Below, in pieces: positions 1-7,219 of a stretch of DNA of 45,551 nt. A program made the position numbers and the translations under genes. The notes under the pieces are model-generated. The model saw only the letters and a program-made list of their open reading frames with translations, searched no databases and had not been told where the DNA came from. Source of the DNA: Pseudomonadota bacterium (GTDB lineage: Bacteria > Pseudomonadota > Gammaproteobacteria > Burkholderiales > SG8-39). The stretch covers positions 434 through 45,984 of the forward strand of contig JAPLRD010000168.1 in assembly GCA_026399375.1 (NCBI GenBank), in the 5' to 3' direction. Numbering within the stretch: position 1 is the stretch's first letter; the number at the start of each line of letters is the position of its first letter.

Positions 1-672
1 GACCTGATCAAGTCGGTGGAAAGCCTGAAGTCCGCGTTCGGCATCGCCGATTCGGTGCAGATCAAGCGCCTGCTGAACAAGCACAAGCGCGACTACGAGA
101 CCATCAGCACGCTCGATTTCTTTCCGTCGGAAGCGCGGGACCAAGCTGCGCGCGCGCTGGCCGAAGCCGACAGCGCAGTGCATGCGCTGATGTTCCCCGA
201 CGCCGAAAGAAAATCCGGCAACATCGACACCACGGGCAAGCACTACTTCCAGCGCACCTGGGCCACGCGCAAACCCCTGTGGGCCGACCAGCTGGCCTCC
301 GCCTGGCTGATCCGGCGCTTCGTCGACGCGGAGGCGACGCTGCTGTGGCTGGACAGGACTCAGGAATGCCCGCCGAACGCGGTTGGATTCGCGTTTACCG
401 GCGCGACTTTCAGCAACAGCAAGGACAAGGTGACGTTCGAGGAAATCCTCGCCACCTTCAAACTGGACAAGAACACCGCCCTCGCGCGCATCGGCGCGCT
501 CATCCACTCGCTCAATTCCGGCGAGACCAAGGTGGCCGAGGCCGCGGGGGTGCAGACCCTGTTGCAGGGCGCGATGCGCCGCACCGAAAACGAAGACCAG
601 TTGCTTGCCGAAGCCGAAATGACGTTCGATCTGCTGTACGAGGCCTACTTCGAGGCGCCAGGCAAAGCCTGA
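1..672 (+). CDS. chrB: ChrB-type chromate resistance protein, C-terminal part (5' end outside window)
   Basis: The reading frame is open from the first base, so the gene starts upstream of the window. About 223 residues are visible, ending at TGA 670-672. The C-terminal 140 residues read like the chromate-resistance domain of ChrB: a tryptophan-rich segment (FQRTWATRKPLWADQLASAW), then LIRRF.D.EA.LLWLDR, and a helical tail with ARIGALIHSLN and MTFDLLYEAYF. ChrB proteins are associated with the chromate efflux pump ChrA and have been described as regulators of chr operons. No chrA is visible, and the next gene downstream is convergent. The GTG at position 16 is not the likely start because coding potential runs to the window edge. 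The family call is fairly firm; the biochemical role is inferred from the family. Confidence 0.75.
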   Translation, partial: DLIKSVESLKSAFGIADSVQIKRLLNKHKRDYETISTLDFFPSEARDQAARALAEADSAVHALMFPDAERKSGNIDTTGKHYFQRTWATRKPLWADQLASAWLIRRFVDAEATLLWLDRTQECPPNAVGFAFTGATFSNSKDKVTFEEILATFKLDKNTALARIGALIHSLNSGETKVAEAAGVQTLLQGAMRRTENEDQLLAEAEMTFDLLYEAYFEAPGKA

Positions 673-702
673 GAATCAGGCGCCTCCCTGAGGCCGACGC
701 AG

Positions 703-735
703 CGACACTGAGGGAATATCCCCGCATTTGCAAAT
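703..735 (-). repeat. Possible diverged copy of a small dispersed hairpin repeat
   Basis: Between the convergent ends of chrB and the bepA-like gene, the minus strand reads CTCATTTGCAAATGCGGGGA followed by TATTCCCTCAGTG. It resembles the copies at 7148-7180 and 42700-42731 (GGGGATA core flanked by a pyrimidine arm), but with several mismatches. It also contains the 10-bp palindrome ATTTGCAAAT. Membership in the repeat family is tentative. Confidence 0.3.
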
Positions 736-741
736 GAGGGC

Positions 742-2223
742 TTACATCCCCGGCTTTCCCTCTTTCGCCTCTTTCCTCTCGGTTTCCATTTGCTGGCGCA
801 GGCTGCGCAGGCGCGCGTCGACACTGGAGAGTTGGTAGAAATCGCCGTCGCCGCTTTTTTGCGCCAGCTGCAGCTGTTCGATGGCGGCGGGAAGGCTGCC
901 CTGCAACACGTATGCCTCGGCCTGCGACTGGTGCTGCAGCAGCCTTTTCCCCATGGACGCGTAACTTTTCGCCCGCAGCGCATAGAGCTGCGCGGTTCGC
1001 GGGTAATTCCTGATCTGCTCGTCCAGCAGCGCCGCCGCTTCCGCGTGCCGCTCCTGCTGCTGCAGCGCTTCGACGTAGGCGTGGTTCAGCGCCCGGTTGT
1101 TGGGATAGCGCACCAGCGCGAGTTTGATCGTCTCGGCCGCCCCCAGATTGTCGCCCTTCGCCTGCTTGATGCGCGCGGCCAGCCCGGCGATCATCGGATG
1201 CTCCGTGGATTTGACAAGCGGCGCGAGTTCGGCCTCGGCGCGGGCATTGTCCTTGGAGCGCAGCAGCGCCACGGCCAGGCCGAAGCGCGCCGCGGTTTCG
1301 TTGCTGTACTTCTTGTCCTTGAAATCGCCCTGCAGCTGCGCCAGCGTATCGCGCGCCGCACCCTGCTCCGCGCGCAGCTTGGCGCGCACCAGCTGAAAAT
1401 CCATGCTGTCGGGCTTCTGCCTGTATCCCAAGCCCTGAATCCGGTTTTGCGCGTCGGCGATGCGCTCGGTCGTCACCGGGTGCGTGCGCAGATAGGCGGG
1501 CGCGTTGTTTTCGTACAGGCGCCCCGCTTTTTGCAGGCGCAGGAAGAATTCCGGCATCGCGCGCACGTCGAATTGCGATTTTTCCAGCGTGAGGAAACCG
1601 AGGCGGTCGGCCTCGCGCTCGAAGTCGCGCGTGAAACCGATCTGCGCCGTGATCGCGGCGGACTGGCCGAGTACCGCGGCCGCAGAACCGAGCTGGGTAT
1701 TCCTCGAGAGGAGAGCAACCGCCATCGCCGCCATCATCGCCATGGACAGTTGTCCGTCCTTGCTCACCATGCGCGCCATGTGGCGCTGGGTCACGTGCGC
1801 GATTTCGTGCGCCAGCACCGCGGCCAGTTCAGATTCGCTCTGCGCGGCGACGATCAGCCCGGTGTGCACGCCGATGAAGCCGCCCGGCATCGCGAACGCG
1901 TTCATGGTGCTGTCCCGGACCAGGAAGAACTCGAAATCCTGGCGTACGTCCTGGCTGTTGGCGACCAGGCGGTTTCCCAGGACATTGATGTACTCGGTGA
2001 GTTCCGGATCGTCGACGAACTCGGGGTCGCGCAAGCGCATTTCGCGCACGACCGATTCGCCTATGCGGCGTTCCATCTGCGGCGACAGCAGGACCTGCCC
2101 CGCGTCCCCCAGATCGGGCAGGCCGTCGGCCAGCGCCGGCGGCGAATAGGCCGGAAATGAAAATGCCAGCAACAAGGCGGGCAAACAAGCGGACAAATAA
2201 GCGGGCAAGCTGCTGATACGCAT
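742..2223 (-). CDS. bepA: BepA/YfgC-like periplasmic M48 metalloprotease with TPR tail
   Basis: 493 residues from the ATG at 2223. An upstream in-frame start at 2373 would add 50 residues that overlap moaC antisense and precede the signal peptide, so it was not chosen. Residues 1-32 form a signal peptide (hydrophobic run LPALLLAFSF, cleavage near ALA-DG). The zinc motif HEIAH is at about 139-143 and the third zinc ligand lies in EREADRLG near 204, as in M48 peptidases. Residues from about 280 onward are helical repeats of TPR type (LAQLQGDFKDKKYSNETAAR, RTAQLYALRAKSYASMGKRL). The architecture and length match BepA, which degrades stalled outer-membrane proteins and helps LptD assembly in E. 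coli. The start codon lies only 19 bp from the divergent moaC start. Confidence 0.85.
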   Translation of the reverse strand: MRISSLPAYLSACLPALLLAFSFPAYSPPALADGLPDLGDAGQVLLSPQMERRIGESVVREMRLRDPEFVDDPELTEYINVLGNRLVANSQDVRQDFEFFLVRDSTMNAFAMPGGFIGVHTGLIVAAQSESELAAVLAHEIAHVTQRHMARMVSKDGQLSMAMMAAMAVALLSRNTQLGSAAAVLGQSAAITAQIGFTRDFEREADRLGFLTLEKSQFDVRAMPEFFLRLQKAGRLYENNAPAYLRTHPVTTERIADAQNRIQGLGYRQKPDSMDFQLVRAKLRAEQGAARDTLAQLQGDFKDKKYSNETAARFGLAVALLRSKDNARAEAELAPLVKSTEHPMIAGLAARIKQAKGDNLGAAETIKLALVRYPNNRALNHAYVEALQQQERHAEAAALLDEQIRNYPRTAQLYALRAKSYASMGKRLLQHQSQAEAYVLQGSLPAAIEQLQLAQKSGDGDFYQLSSVDARLRSLRQQMETERKEAKEGKPGM

Positions 2224-2242
2224 GATGATATGATACTCCGCT

Positions 2243-2746
2243 ATGAAACGAAGTTCCCCCGGCAGGACAAAAAAACTCAGCCATTTCGACGCGCAGGGCA
2301 AAGCGCACATGGTCGACGTCGGCGCGAAATCCGAAACGCGCCGCATCGCGCGCGCGCGCGGCGACATTCGCATGCAGGCGGCGACCCTGCGCCTGATACA
2401 GGAGGGCAGCGCAAAAAAGGGCGACGTGCTCGGCGTGGCGCGGCTGGCGGCGATTCAGGCCGCCAAGCGCACCTCCGACCTGATCCCGCTGGCGCACCCT
2501 CTGGCGCTCACCCACATCGGCGCCGAATTCGAAATCGACGCCGCGAATTGCGGCATCACGCTCACTGTGACGGTGGAAACCCTGGGGCGCACCGGCGTCG
2601 AAATGGAGGCGCTGACCGCGGTCAGCGTGGGCCTGCTCACGATCTACGACATGTGCAAGGCAGTGGACCGCGGCATGGTGATCGAAAGCGTACTGCTGCT
2701 GGAGAAGAAAGGCGGAAAGTCGGGGCACTACCTGCGCAAGCCCTGA
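2243..2746 (+). CDS. moaC: Cyclic pyranopterin monophosphate synthase MoaC
   Basis: 167 residues from ATG 2243. MoaC acts with MoaA to turn GTP into cyclic pyranopterin monophosphate, the first step of molybdenum/tungsten cofactor synthesis. Family signatures are clear: the N-terminal [13 protein letters not shown], the active-site stretch [13 protein letters not shown] and the C-terminal [20 protein letters not shown], with VDRGM following. The length is normal (about 160 aa). The gene stands alone and is divergent from the bepA-like gene. The product is needed by the molybdopterin formate dehydrogenase encoded at 37-41 kb, though the two loci are 35 kb apart. A TATGAT hexamer at 2229-2234 could be a -10 element; if so, transcription would start almost at the ATG, giving little or no leader. 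Confidence 0.93.
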   Translation: MKRSSPGRTKKLSHFDAQGKAHMVDVGAKSETRRIARARGDIRMQAATLRLIQEGSAKKGDVLGVARLAAIQAAKRTSDLIPLAHPLALTHIGAEFEIDAANCGITLTVTVETLGRTGVEMEALTAVSVGLLTIYDMCKAVDRGMVIESVLLLEKKGGKSGHYLRKP

Positions 2747-2782
2747 GCGCGCCGATGGCGCGACCAGGGTGATGCCGGATCG

Positions 2783-4030
2783 CTATTTCGCCAACAGGTT
2801 GGTGCCGGCCGCCCCGACCACGGAATACCAGTAGGGGCCATGCGCGATCGAGTTCAGGTTGGCGCTGGTGGTGGAAGTCTGGGCGGCCCAGGTCGTTCCG
2901 TCGGTGCTTGTGAAAATGCCTCCGCCGCTGCCGACCGCAATGAACTGGGTACCGTAATTCACCTCATTGAGCGCGGTCGCGCCGGTCCCGATCGGGGTCT
3001 TCGCAACGGTCCAGGTCACCGCGTCCGCGCTCGTCACCAAGGTTCCGCCGGCGCCCACCGCCACATAAACGACTGCGCCGGTGGTCGCATTCACGCCCCA
3101 GGTGAAGCCCCTCAGGTTCGCCGTCGTGTTTGAAGTGACCAGTGTCCAGTTGGTCCCGTCCGGGCTGGTCAGGATCGTGCCCTTGTCACCGACCGCGAAT
3201 ACCAGCCCACTGGGGTGGAACCGCACCGCGTAAAGGTCGTTGGTGGTGGCCTTGCCGGAACTGACGGCTGCAGTCCAGTTGACTCCGTCAGCGCTGTACA
3301 GGATCGTTCCCCCTGCGCCCACGGCAATCATCCGGCCGACGCCCCCGGTATTGCCTCCGGCGGCGCCATACAGGTTGCTGGTGCTGCCGCTGACCTGTGT
3401 CGTCCACGTTACAGCGTCGGTCGAATACAAAACCACACCGCCGTCGCCCACGGCGTTATAGACGCCGCTATAGCCCACCGCATTCAGGTTGCTGGCCACC
3501 GGGGAAGTGATCGCTTTCCAACTGGCACTTGTCCCGTCGGGACTCGAATACATTACGCCGCCGGCGCCGACGGCGACAAACACCGTTCCCCACGCCACAC
3601 CGCGCATATCGTTTGCGCCGATCGCGGTTCCCGCCGTCCAGGGTGCAGGCGCCGTTCCTGCCAGCCGCGGCACGGCTGACACCGAGGGCGTGCCCGCACC
3701 GCCGGGCCCGCCCTTGACGCGCGCGTCAAGGGTAAAAGAATAGACCGCCCCGTTGGTCAGACCGGGTGCGATGAATGGCGAGAAGGCGTTGATGACCGAT
3801 ATCGAACCGGTTGTGGTCGTCCAGTTCGAGGTTGAAATGCTCGACGAAGGCGCATAGAACAACCAGTAATCGACGCCGGGGTCCATGGTCCAGCTCGCGG
3901 TGATGATGCCGTCGCCTGCGACCAGTGTGACACCGGCTGCCGGGGGATCGACCGCATGTCCGCTGCTGCCGCAGCCCGCAATGAGCACGCTCGCCAGAAT
4001 CGACATGAGCAACATCAGAAATCGACGCAT
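2783..4030 (-). CDS. Lipoprotein with Fn3-like domain and 6-7 bladed repeat propeller
   Basis: 415 residues. Residues 1-20 are a lipoprotein signal with lipobox LIAGC (Cys20), so the protein is probably anchored to a membrane facing the periplasm or exterior. Residues 35-125 resemble a fibronectin type III fold (GDGIITASW, then YWLFYAP, then GLTNGAVYSFTLDARV). From about 145 there are six repeats of roughly 40-45 residues built on the pattern VAVGxGGxxxxSxDGxxW, plus a partial seventh at the C-terminus (VVGAAGTNLLAK). This is typical of BNR/Ycf48-like beta-propellers. The start ATG at 4028-4030 is preceded by GAGGAA. I do not know its ligand; repeat proteins of this kind are often surface or binding modules, so no function is assigned. 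Confidence 0.7.
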   Translation of the reverse strand: MRRFLMLLMSILASVLIAGCGSSGHAVDPPAAGVTLVAGDGIITASWTMDPGVDYWLFYAPSSSISTSNWTTTTGSISVINAFSPFIAPGLTNGAVYSFTLDARVKGGPGGAGTPSVSAVPRLAGTAPAPWTAGTAIGANDMRGVAWGTVFVAVGAGGVMYSSPDGTSASWKAITSPVASNLNAVGYSGVYNAVGDGGVVLYSTDAVTWTTQVSGSTSNLYGAAGGNTGGVGRMIAVGAGGTILYSADGVNWTAAVSSGKATTNDLYAVRFHPSGLVFAVGDKGTILTSPDGTNWTLVTSNTTANLRGFTWGVNATTGAVVYVAVGAGGTLVTSADAVTWTVAKTPIGTGATALNEVNYGTQFIAVGSGGGIFTSTDGTTWAAQTSTTSANLNSIAHGPYWYSVVGAAGTNLLAK

Positions 4031-4058
4031 TTATTCCTCGCTATGAAACCGTCCGGCG

Positions 4059-4107
4059 ATTATAGCCGAGACGCATGGCCATTTGTTTTGTCAATTGGTA
4101 CAAATTG
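4059..4107 (-). promoter_or_regulatory. Promoter of the propeller lipoprotein gene with an AT-rich dyad
   Basis: On the minus strand a perfect TATAAT lies at 4064-4059, about 29 nt before the start codon. No good -35 hexamer is found at 17 bp; a TTGACA occurs 24 bp upstream, which is too far. That TTGACA overlaps a dyad, CAATT-N6-AATTG, at 4092-4107, which could be a regulator site. The -10 is convincing; the rest is weak. Confidence 0.5.
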
Positions 4108-4172
4108 TTACGGCATGCGGAGCGAACGCACCGGCCGCCATGCCCGCCGTATCGACCGGCGATCCCCGGGTT

Positions 4173-5624
4173 TCAAATCCTCTTGTCTGCGCCGAGTTGC
4201 AGCGCCAGCGCGAGCTGGCTGCGCCACTCGCGCATGCTCCCCTGCGCCAGTTCGGCAGGGGGGTGTTCCTGCGGTTCGGTGTAGTCGGCGTAGATGATGC
4301 CGAGCAGTTTTCCCTTGCTGATGGGCAGCATCACGAACGAACGGGCGCCGACCACCTGGTGATACCACTCGGGCACGAGGCTGGCGTACATGGGCGAGCG
4401 GACGTCGTTGACGAAAGTGTCGACGTTGCGCGCCATGATCGCGCGAAACAGGTCCGTTTTCGGCCCGGAGCAACGGAACCTGGCCGTGACCTGGGCCGCG
4501 TTCCTGCCGACGCCGGCGATGGCCACCAGCCCGGACGAACTCTCCGGCAGGCACAGCAGCGTGTGATCGAAATTGTACTTGTCGTGGATCAGGCGCAGCA
4601 CGTTCTGAATCACTTCAACCGGCGCCCGGCCGCCCATGCCCTTGCTCTCCTTGGTCAGGCTGTCCTGCGCGGACAGCCGGTCCAGGACCCGCTCCGATGC
4701 CTTGCGCAGCAGGTTGCGCGCCTGCTCCACGTTGCAGGGGAAGGCCATGTCCGACAACGTGGCTTCCGTGTCCGCCAGGCATTTGTCGATCCACTCGCGC
4801 ACTTCGCTTTCCCGCAGGCGCAGGGCGCCGCGGAAAAATTCGATATGGTTGTTGATCGCCACACGTTCGCCGTTCTCCGGCAGCCGGAACAGCGCCTCGG
4901 TGACGCGGCGGCTAAAGCAGGAGCACAGCTGATTCCATGCGAGCGCGTTGGCCGCGTTCCGCGGCGGCGACTTGTCGGCTAGCGGCGCCAGGCTGTTCTG
5001 CAATACGTCGGGCAGGGACCAATGGCCCGCGATGGCAGCGCCGATTTCCTCGAAGCTGATGCCCAGCGTCTGCGCCACCGCCTCGTCCTCGGAAATATTC
5101 TTCTGTGCCTGCAGCGCGTGGCTGCTCTCGATGTCTTCGTAAAGATAGTAGATCGACATCATGCGCCCGAGGTTCTGCATCAGGCCGCAAACCTGCGCCT
5201 CCTGCGCGCTGAAGCGCGACGCGTTGGCCCGGGTGATCTCGCCGGCGAGGCTGCCGCAAAAGAATGCCGCGACGATTTCCGCGTGCAGCAGCTTCGACTG
5301 CGGCTTGTGCGACAGCGAGTCGAGCAAGGCCAGCGACAGGGCGACGGACTTGACCGTATTCATGCCCAGGATCACCAGCGCCTGGTCGATGGTCGATATA
5401 TTGCGCCCGCCGCGGGCGTTGCGGCTCGAATTGGCGATGCGCAGCAGCTTCGCCGTCAATGCGGCGTCGCGAAGGATGGCGGCGGTAAGCTCGCGCGTGC
5501 CACCGCCCACGTCGTCGCTCAGGCGGCTGATGGTCTGAACCGAGGCCCCCAGCCCGGCGAATCCCGGGCTGGCGTCCATTTTTTTCAACAGCCTGGCGAC
5601 GGTCGATTGCTCTGCGTCTTGCAT
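4173..5624 (-). CDS. HDOD domain protein with C-terminal GAF-like domain
   Basis: 483 residues from ATG 5624, preceded by GGAG at good spacing. Residues about 15-215 form an HDOD domain: LTAAILRDAALTAKLLRIAN, then ISTIDQALVILGMNTVKSVA. HDOD is an HD-like output fold without the catalytic His-Asp pair, used in bacterial signalling and motility control. Residues about 215-310 are helical. Residues about 320-480 look like a GAF domain (VIQNVLRLIHDKYNFDHTLL, then GARSFVMLPISKGKLLGIIY). HDOD-GAF proteins are cytoplasmic; the ligand is unknown. The gene sits 80 bp downstream of the efflux outer-membrane gene on the same strand and may have its own promoter. The architecture call is good; the biological role is not assigned. 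Confidence 0.8.
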   Translation of the reverse strand: MQDAEQSTVARLLKKMDASPGFAGLGASVQTISRLSDDVGGGTRELTAAILRDAALTAKLLRIANSSRNARGGRNISTIDQALVILGMNTVKSVALSLALLDSLSHKPQSKLLHAEIVAAFFCGSLAGEITRANASRFSAQEAQVCGLMQNLGRMMSIYYLYEDIESSHALQAQKNISEDEAVAQTLGISFEEIGAAIAGHWSLPDVLQNSLAPLADKSPPRNAANALAWNQLCSCFSRRVTEALFRLPENGERVAINNHIEFFRGALRLRESEVREWIDKCLADTEATLSDMAFPCNVEQARNLLRKASERVLDRLSAQDSLTKESKGMGGRAPVEVIQNVLRLIHDKYNFDHTLLCLPESSSGLVAIAGVGRNAAQVTARFRCSGPKTDLFRAIMARNVDTFVNDVRSPMYASLVPEWYHQVVGARSFVMLPISKGKLLGIIYADYTEPQEHPPAELAQGSMREWRSQLALALQLGADKRI

Positions 5625-5704
5625 AAACTCCGTGTATCTTTCTGCGGTTTTGTGACAGGGATGTGCGGTGCATCGCTACCCGGCATTATATGTCCGCACC
5701 GCCC

Positions 5705-7219
5705 TCAGCGCGCAGTCCAGCCGCCGCCAAGGGCGGTGATCAACTGCACGCTTGCGTTCACGCGCCGGCTGAGCAAATCCACCGCGGCCCTCTGGTTCGC
5801 GAGCGCGGTGGTCTGCGCCACCACCACGTTGAGATAGCTGACGGTCCCGGCCTTGTACTGGTTGAGCGCCAGGGCCAGCGACTGCTCGGCCGACTTGACC
5901 GCCTCGTCCTGCTCCTCGGCCTCCTCCGCGAGTATGCGCAGCGCCGCGAGATTGTCTTCGACCTGCTGAAATCCCGCCAGCACCGTCTGCCGGTAGGCGG
6001 CGACGTTGGCATCGTAGGCGGCGATCGCTTGCGCCGTCTGCGCCCGCCTCAGGCCGCCGTCGAACAGGTTTTGCGCGATCGATGGCCCGATGGACCAGAA
6101 ACGGCTCGGCATGGTCAGCCAGTCCGCCATGGTCGCGCTCTGGTAACCGGCGGAAGCCGACAGCGTCAGCGCCGGAAAGTAAGCGGCCTTGGCCACGCCT
6201 ATCTGCGCATTGGCCTGCGCCATGCGCCGCTCCGCGGCGGCGATGTCGGGGCGGCGCTCAAGCAGGGTCGAGGGCAGCGCGGCCGGAATTCGCGGCACCG
6301 CGACCACGAGGGGTGCCCGCGGTATGGACAGCGCCGAGGGCGGCTTGCCCACGAGCAAGGCGATGGCGTGTTCAAGCGCAGCCCGCTGCACGCCCAGATC
6401 GATCGCCTGCGCCCGCGTGGTCCGGATTTGCGTCGTGGCCTGAACCACGTCGGCCTTGGCCACGATGCCCGCGGCATACTGGTTCTGCACCAGCTTCAGC
6501 GACTTGTCGTAGGCCGCCACAGTATCCTCGAGCAGCAGTTGCTGCGCATCGATTGCGCGCAGCTGAAAGTAGCTTTGCGCGAGCGCAGCCTGCGCCGAAA
6601 GGCGCGCCGCCTCCAGATCGCCCGCGCTCGCCTTGACCCCGGCCTCGCCCGCCTCCACCGCGCGGCTGATGTTGCCCCACACGTCCGGCGCCCAGCTCGC
6701 CTGAAACGGCAGGTTGTGATTGGTGACCACGCCCCTCGATACCGGCGTGGCCGACGGCTGTGCGATGGTGGTTGCCGAGGCGCGCGAACGCGTCGAGGAC
6801 AGGCCGCCAGTCACGCTCGGGAAAAACCCTGCGCGCGATGAGTCCAGCAGCGCGAGCGCCTGGCGGTATTGGGCTTCGGCCCTGGCCAGGTTCTGGTTCG
6901 ACACGCTGACCTGCTCCAGCAGGCCGCCGAGCAGCGGGTCGCCGTAGATCTCCCACCATTTGCCGCGCGGTTCGAGTTCGCGCGGCTCTGCCTGCTTCCA
7001 GTTTCCCTGCTCCTTGAACGCGGCCGGTGTTTCGACCGCGGGGCGCTGGTAATTCGGCCCGGCGGTGCAGGCGGCGAGCCCGGCAAACAGCGCGGCCGCA
7101 GCGAGGGTTCTTAGAGGCCATTTCAGAATTACCGAAATGGCCTCTGATTTAGGGGAGCACGAGGGGAAGTATCCCCTCGTTTTGTAATGAGCTCTCATGT
7201 GGGCGAACTTCATCATGTC
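5705..7219 (-). CDS. NodT-family outer-membrane factor (lipoprotein) of the RND efflux operon
   Basis: A TolC-like outer-membrane channel lipoprotein. The mature part starts at the lipobox LAAC ([10 protein letters not shown]), continues with [11 protein letters not shown], then [14 protein letters not shown] and a second repeat [20 protein letters not shown], as in NodT/OprM relatives. The start is unclear. ATG 7219 overlaps the stop of mdtC (ATGATGA) and suggests translational coupling, but it puts about 45 residues before the hydrophobic segment, too many for a lipoprotein signal. Those residues are encoded by a small repeat element (7148-7180) and a perfect hairpin (7113-7145). The family-like N-terminus [19 protein letters not shown] begins just after ATT 7129 and CTG 7126, neither an ordinary start. 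The repeat may have been inserted across the original leader. Partner of the MdtAB-type pump encoded upstream. Confidence 0.85.
   Translation of the reverse strand, partial: DMMKFAHMRAHYKTRGYFPSCSPKSEAISVILKWPLRTLAAAALFAGLAACTAGPNYQRPAVETPAAFKEQGNWKQAEPRELEPRGKWWEIYGDPLLGGLLEQVSVSNQNLARAEAQYRQALALLDSSRAGFFPSVTGGLSSTRSRASATTIAQPSATPVSRGVVTNHNLPFQASWAPDVWGNISRAVEAGEAGVKASAGDLEAARLSAQAALAQSYFQLRAIDAQQLLLEDTVAAYDKSLKLVQNQYAAGIVAKADVVQATTQIRTTRAQAIDLGVQRAALEHAIALLVGKPPSALSIPRAPLVVAVPRIPAALPSTLLERRPDIAAAERRMAQANAQIGVAKAAYFPALTLSASAGYQSATMADWLTMPSRFWSIGPSIAQNLFDGGLRRAQTAQAIAAYDANVAAYRQTVLAGFQQVEDNLAALRILAEEAEEQDEAVKSAEQSLALALNQYKAGTVSYLNVVVAQTTALANQRAAVDLLSRRVNASVQLITALGGGWTAR
7113..7145. repeat. 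Perfect 12-bp inverted repeat at the start of the outer-membrane factor gene
   Basis: AGAGGCCATTTC (7113-7124) and GAAATGGCCTCT (7134-7145) are perfectly complementary around a 9-nt loop. In mRNA this hairpin would cover the region where the outer-membrane factor's signal peptide coding begins. It could limit translation or act as a partial attenuator. It has no T-run, so a simple terminator is unlikely. Confidence 0.7.
7148..7180 (-). repeat. Small dispersed hairpin repeat, copy B
   Basis: The minus strand reads ACGAGGGGATACTTCCCCTC then GTGCTCCCCTAAA. It has a perfect 9-bp stem ACGAGGGGA/TCCCCTCGT with a 4-nt loop, followed by GCTCCCCT. It matches the copy at 42700-42731 at 30 of 32 positions. 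It lies between mdtC and the outer-membrane factor gene and is open in the latter's frame. Confidence 0.7.

Noticed and set aside
4092..4107. Dyad CAATT-N6-AATTG as an FNR-type box
   Set aside because: Half-sites do not match TTGAY and the spacing is 6 rather than 4; at most an unrelated weak operator.
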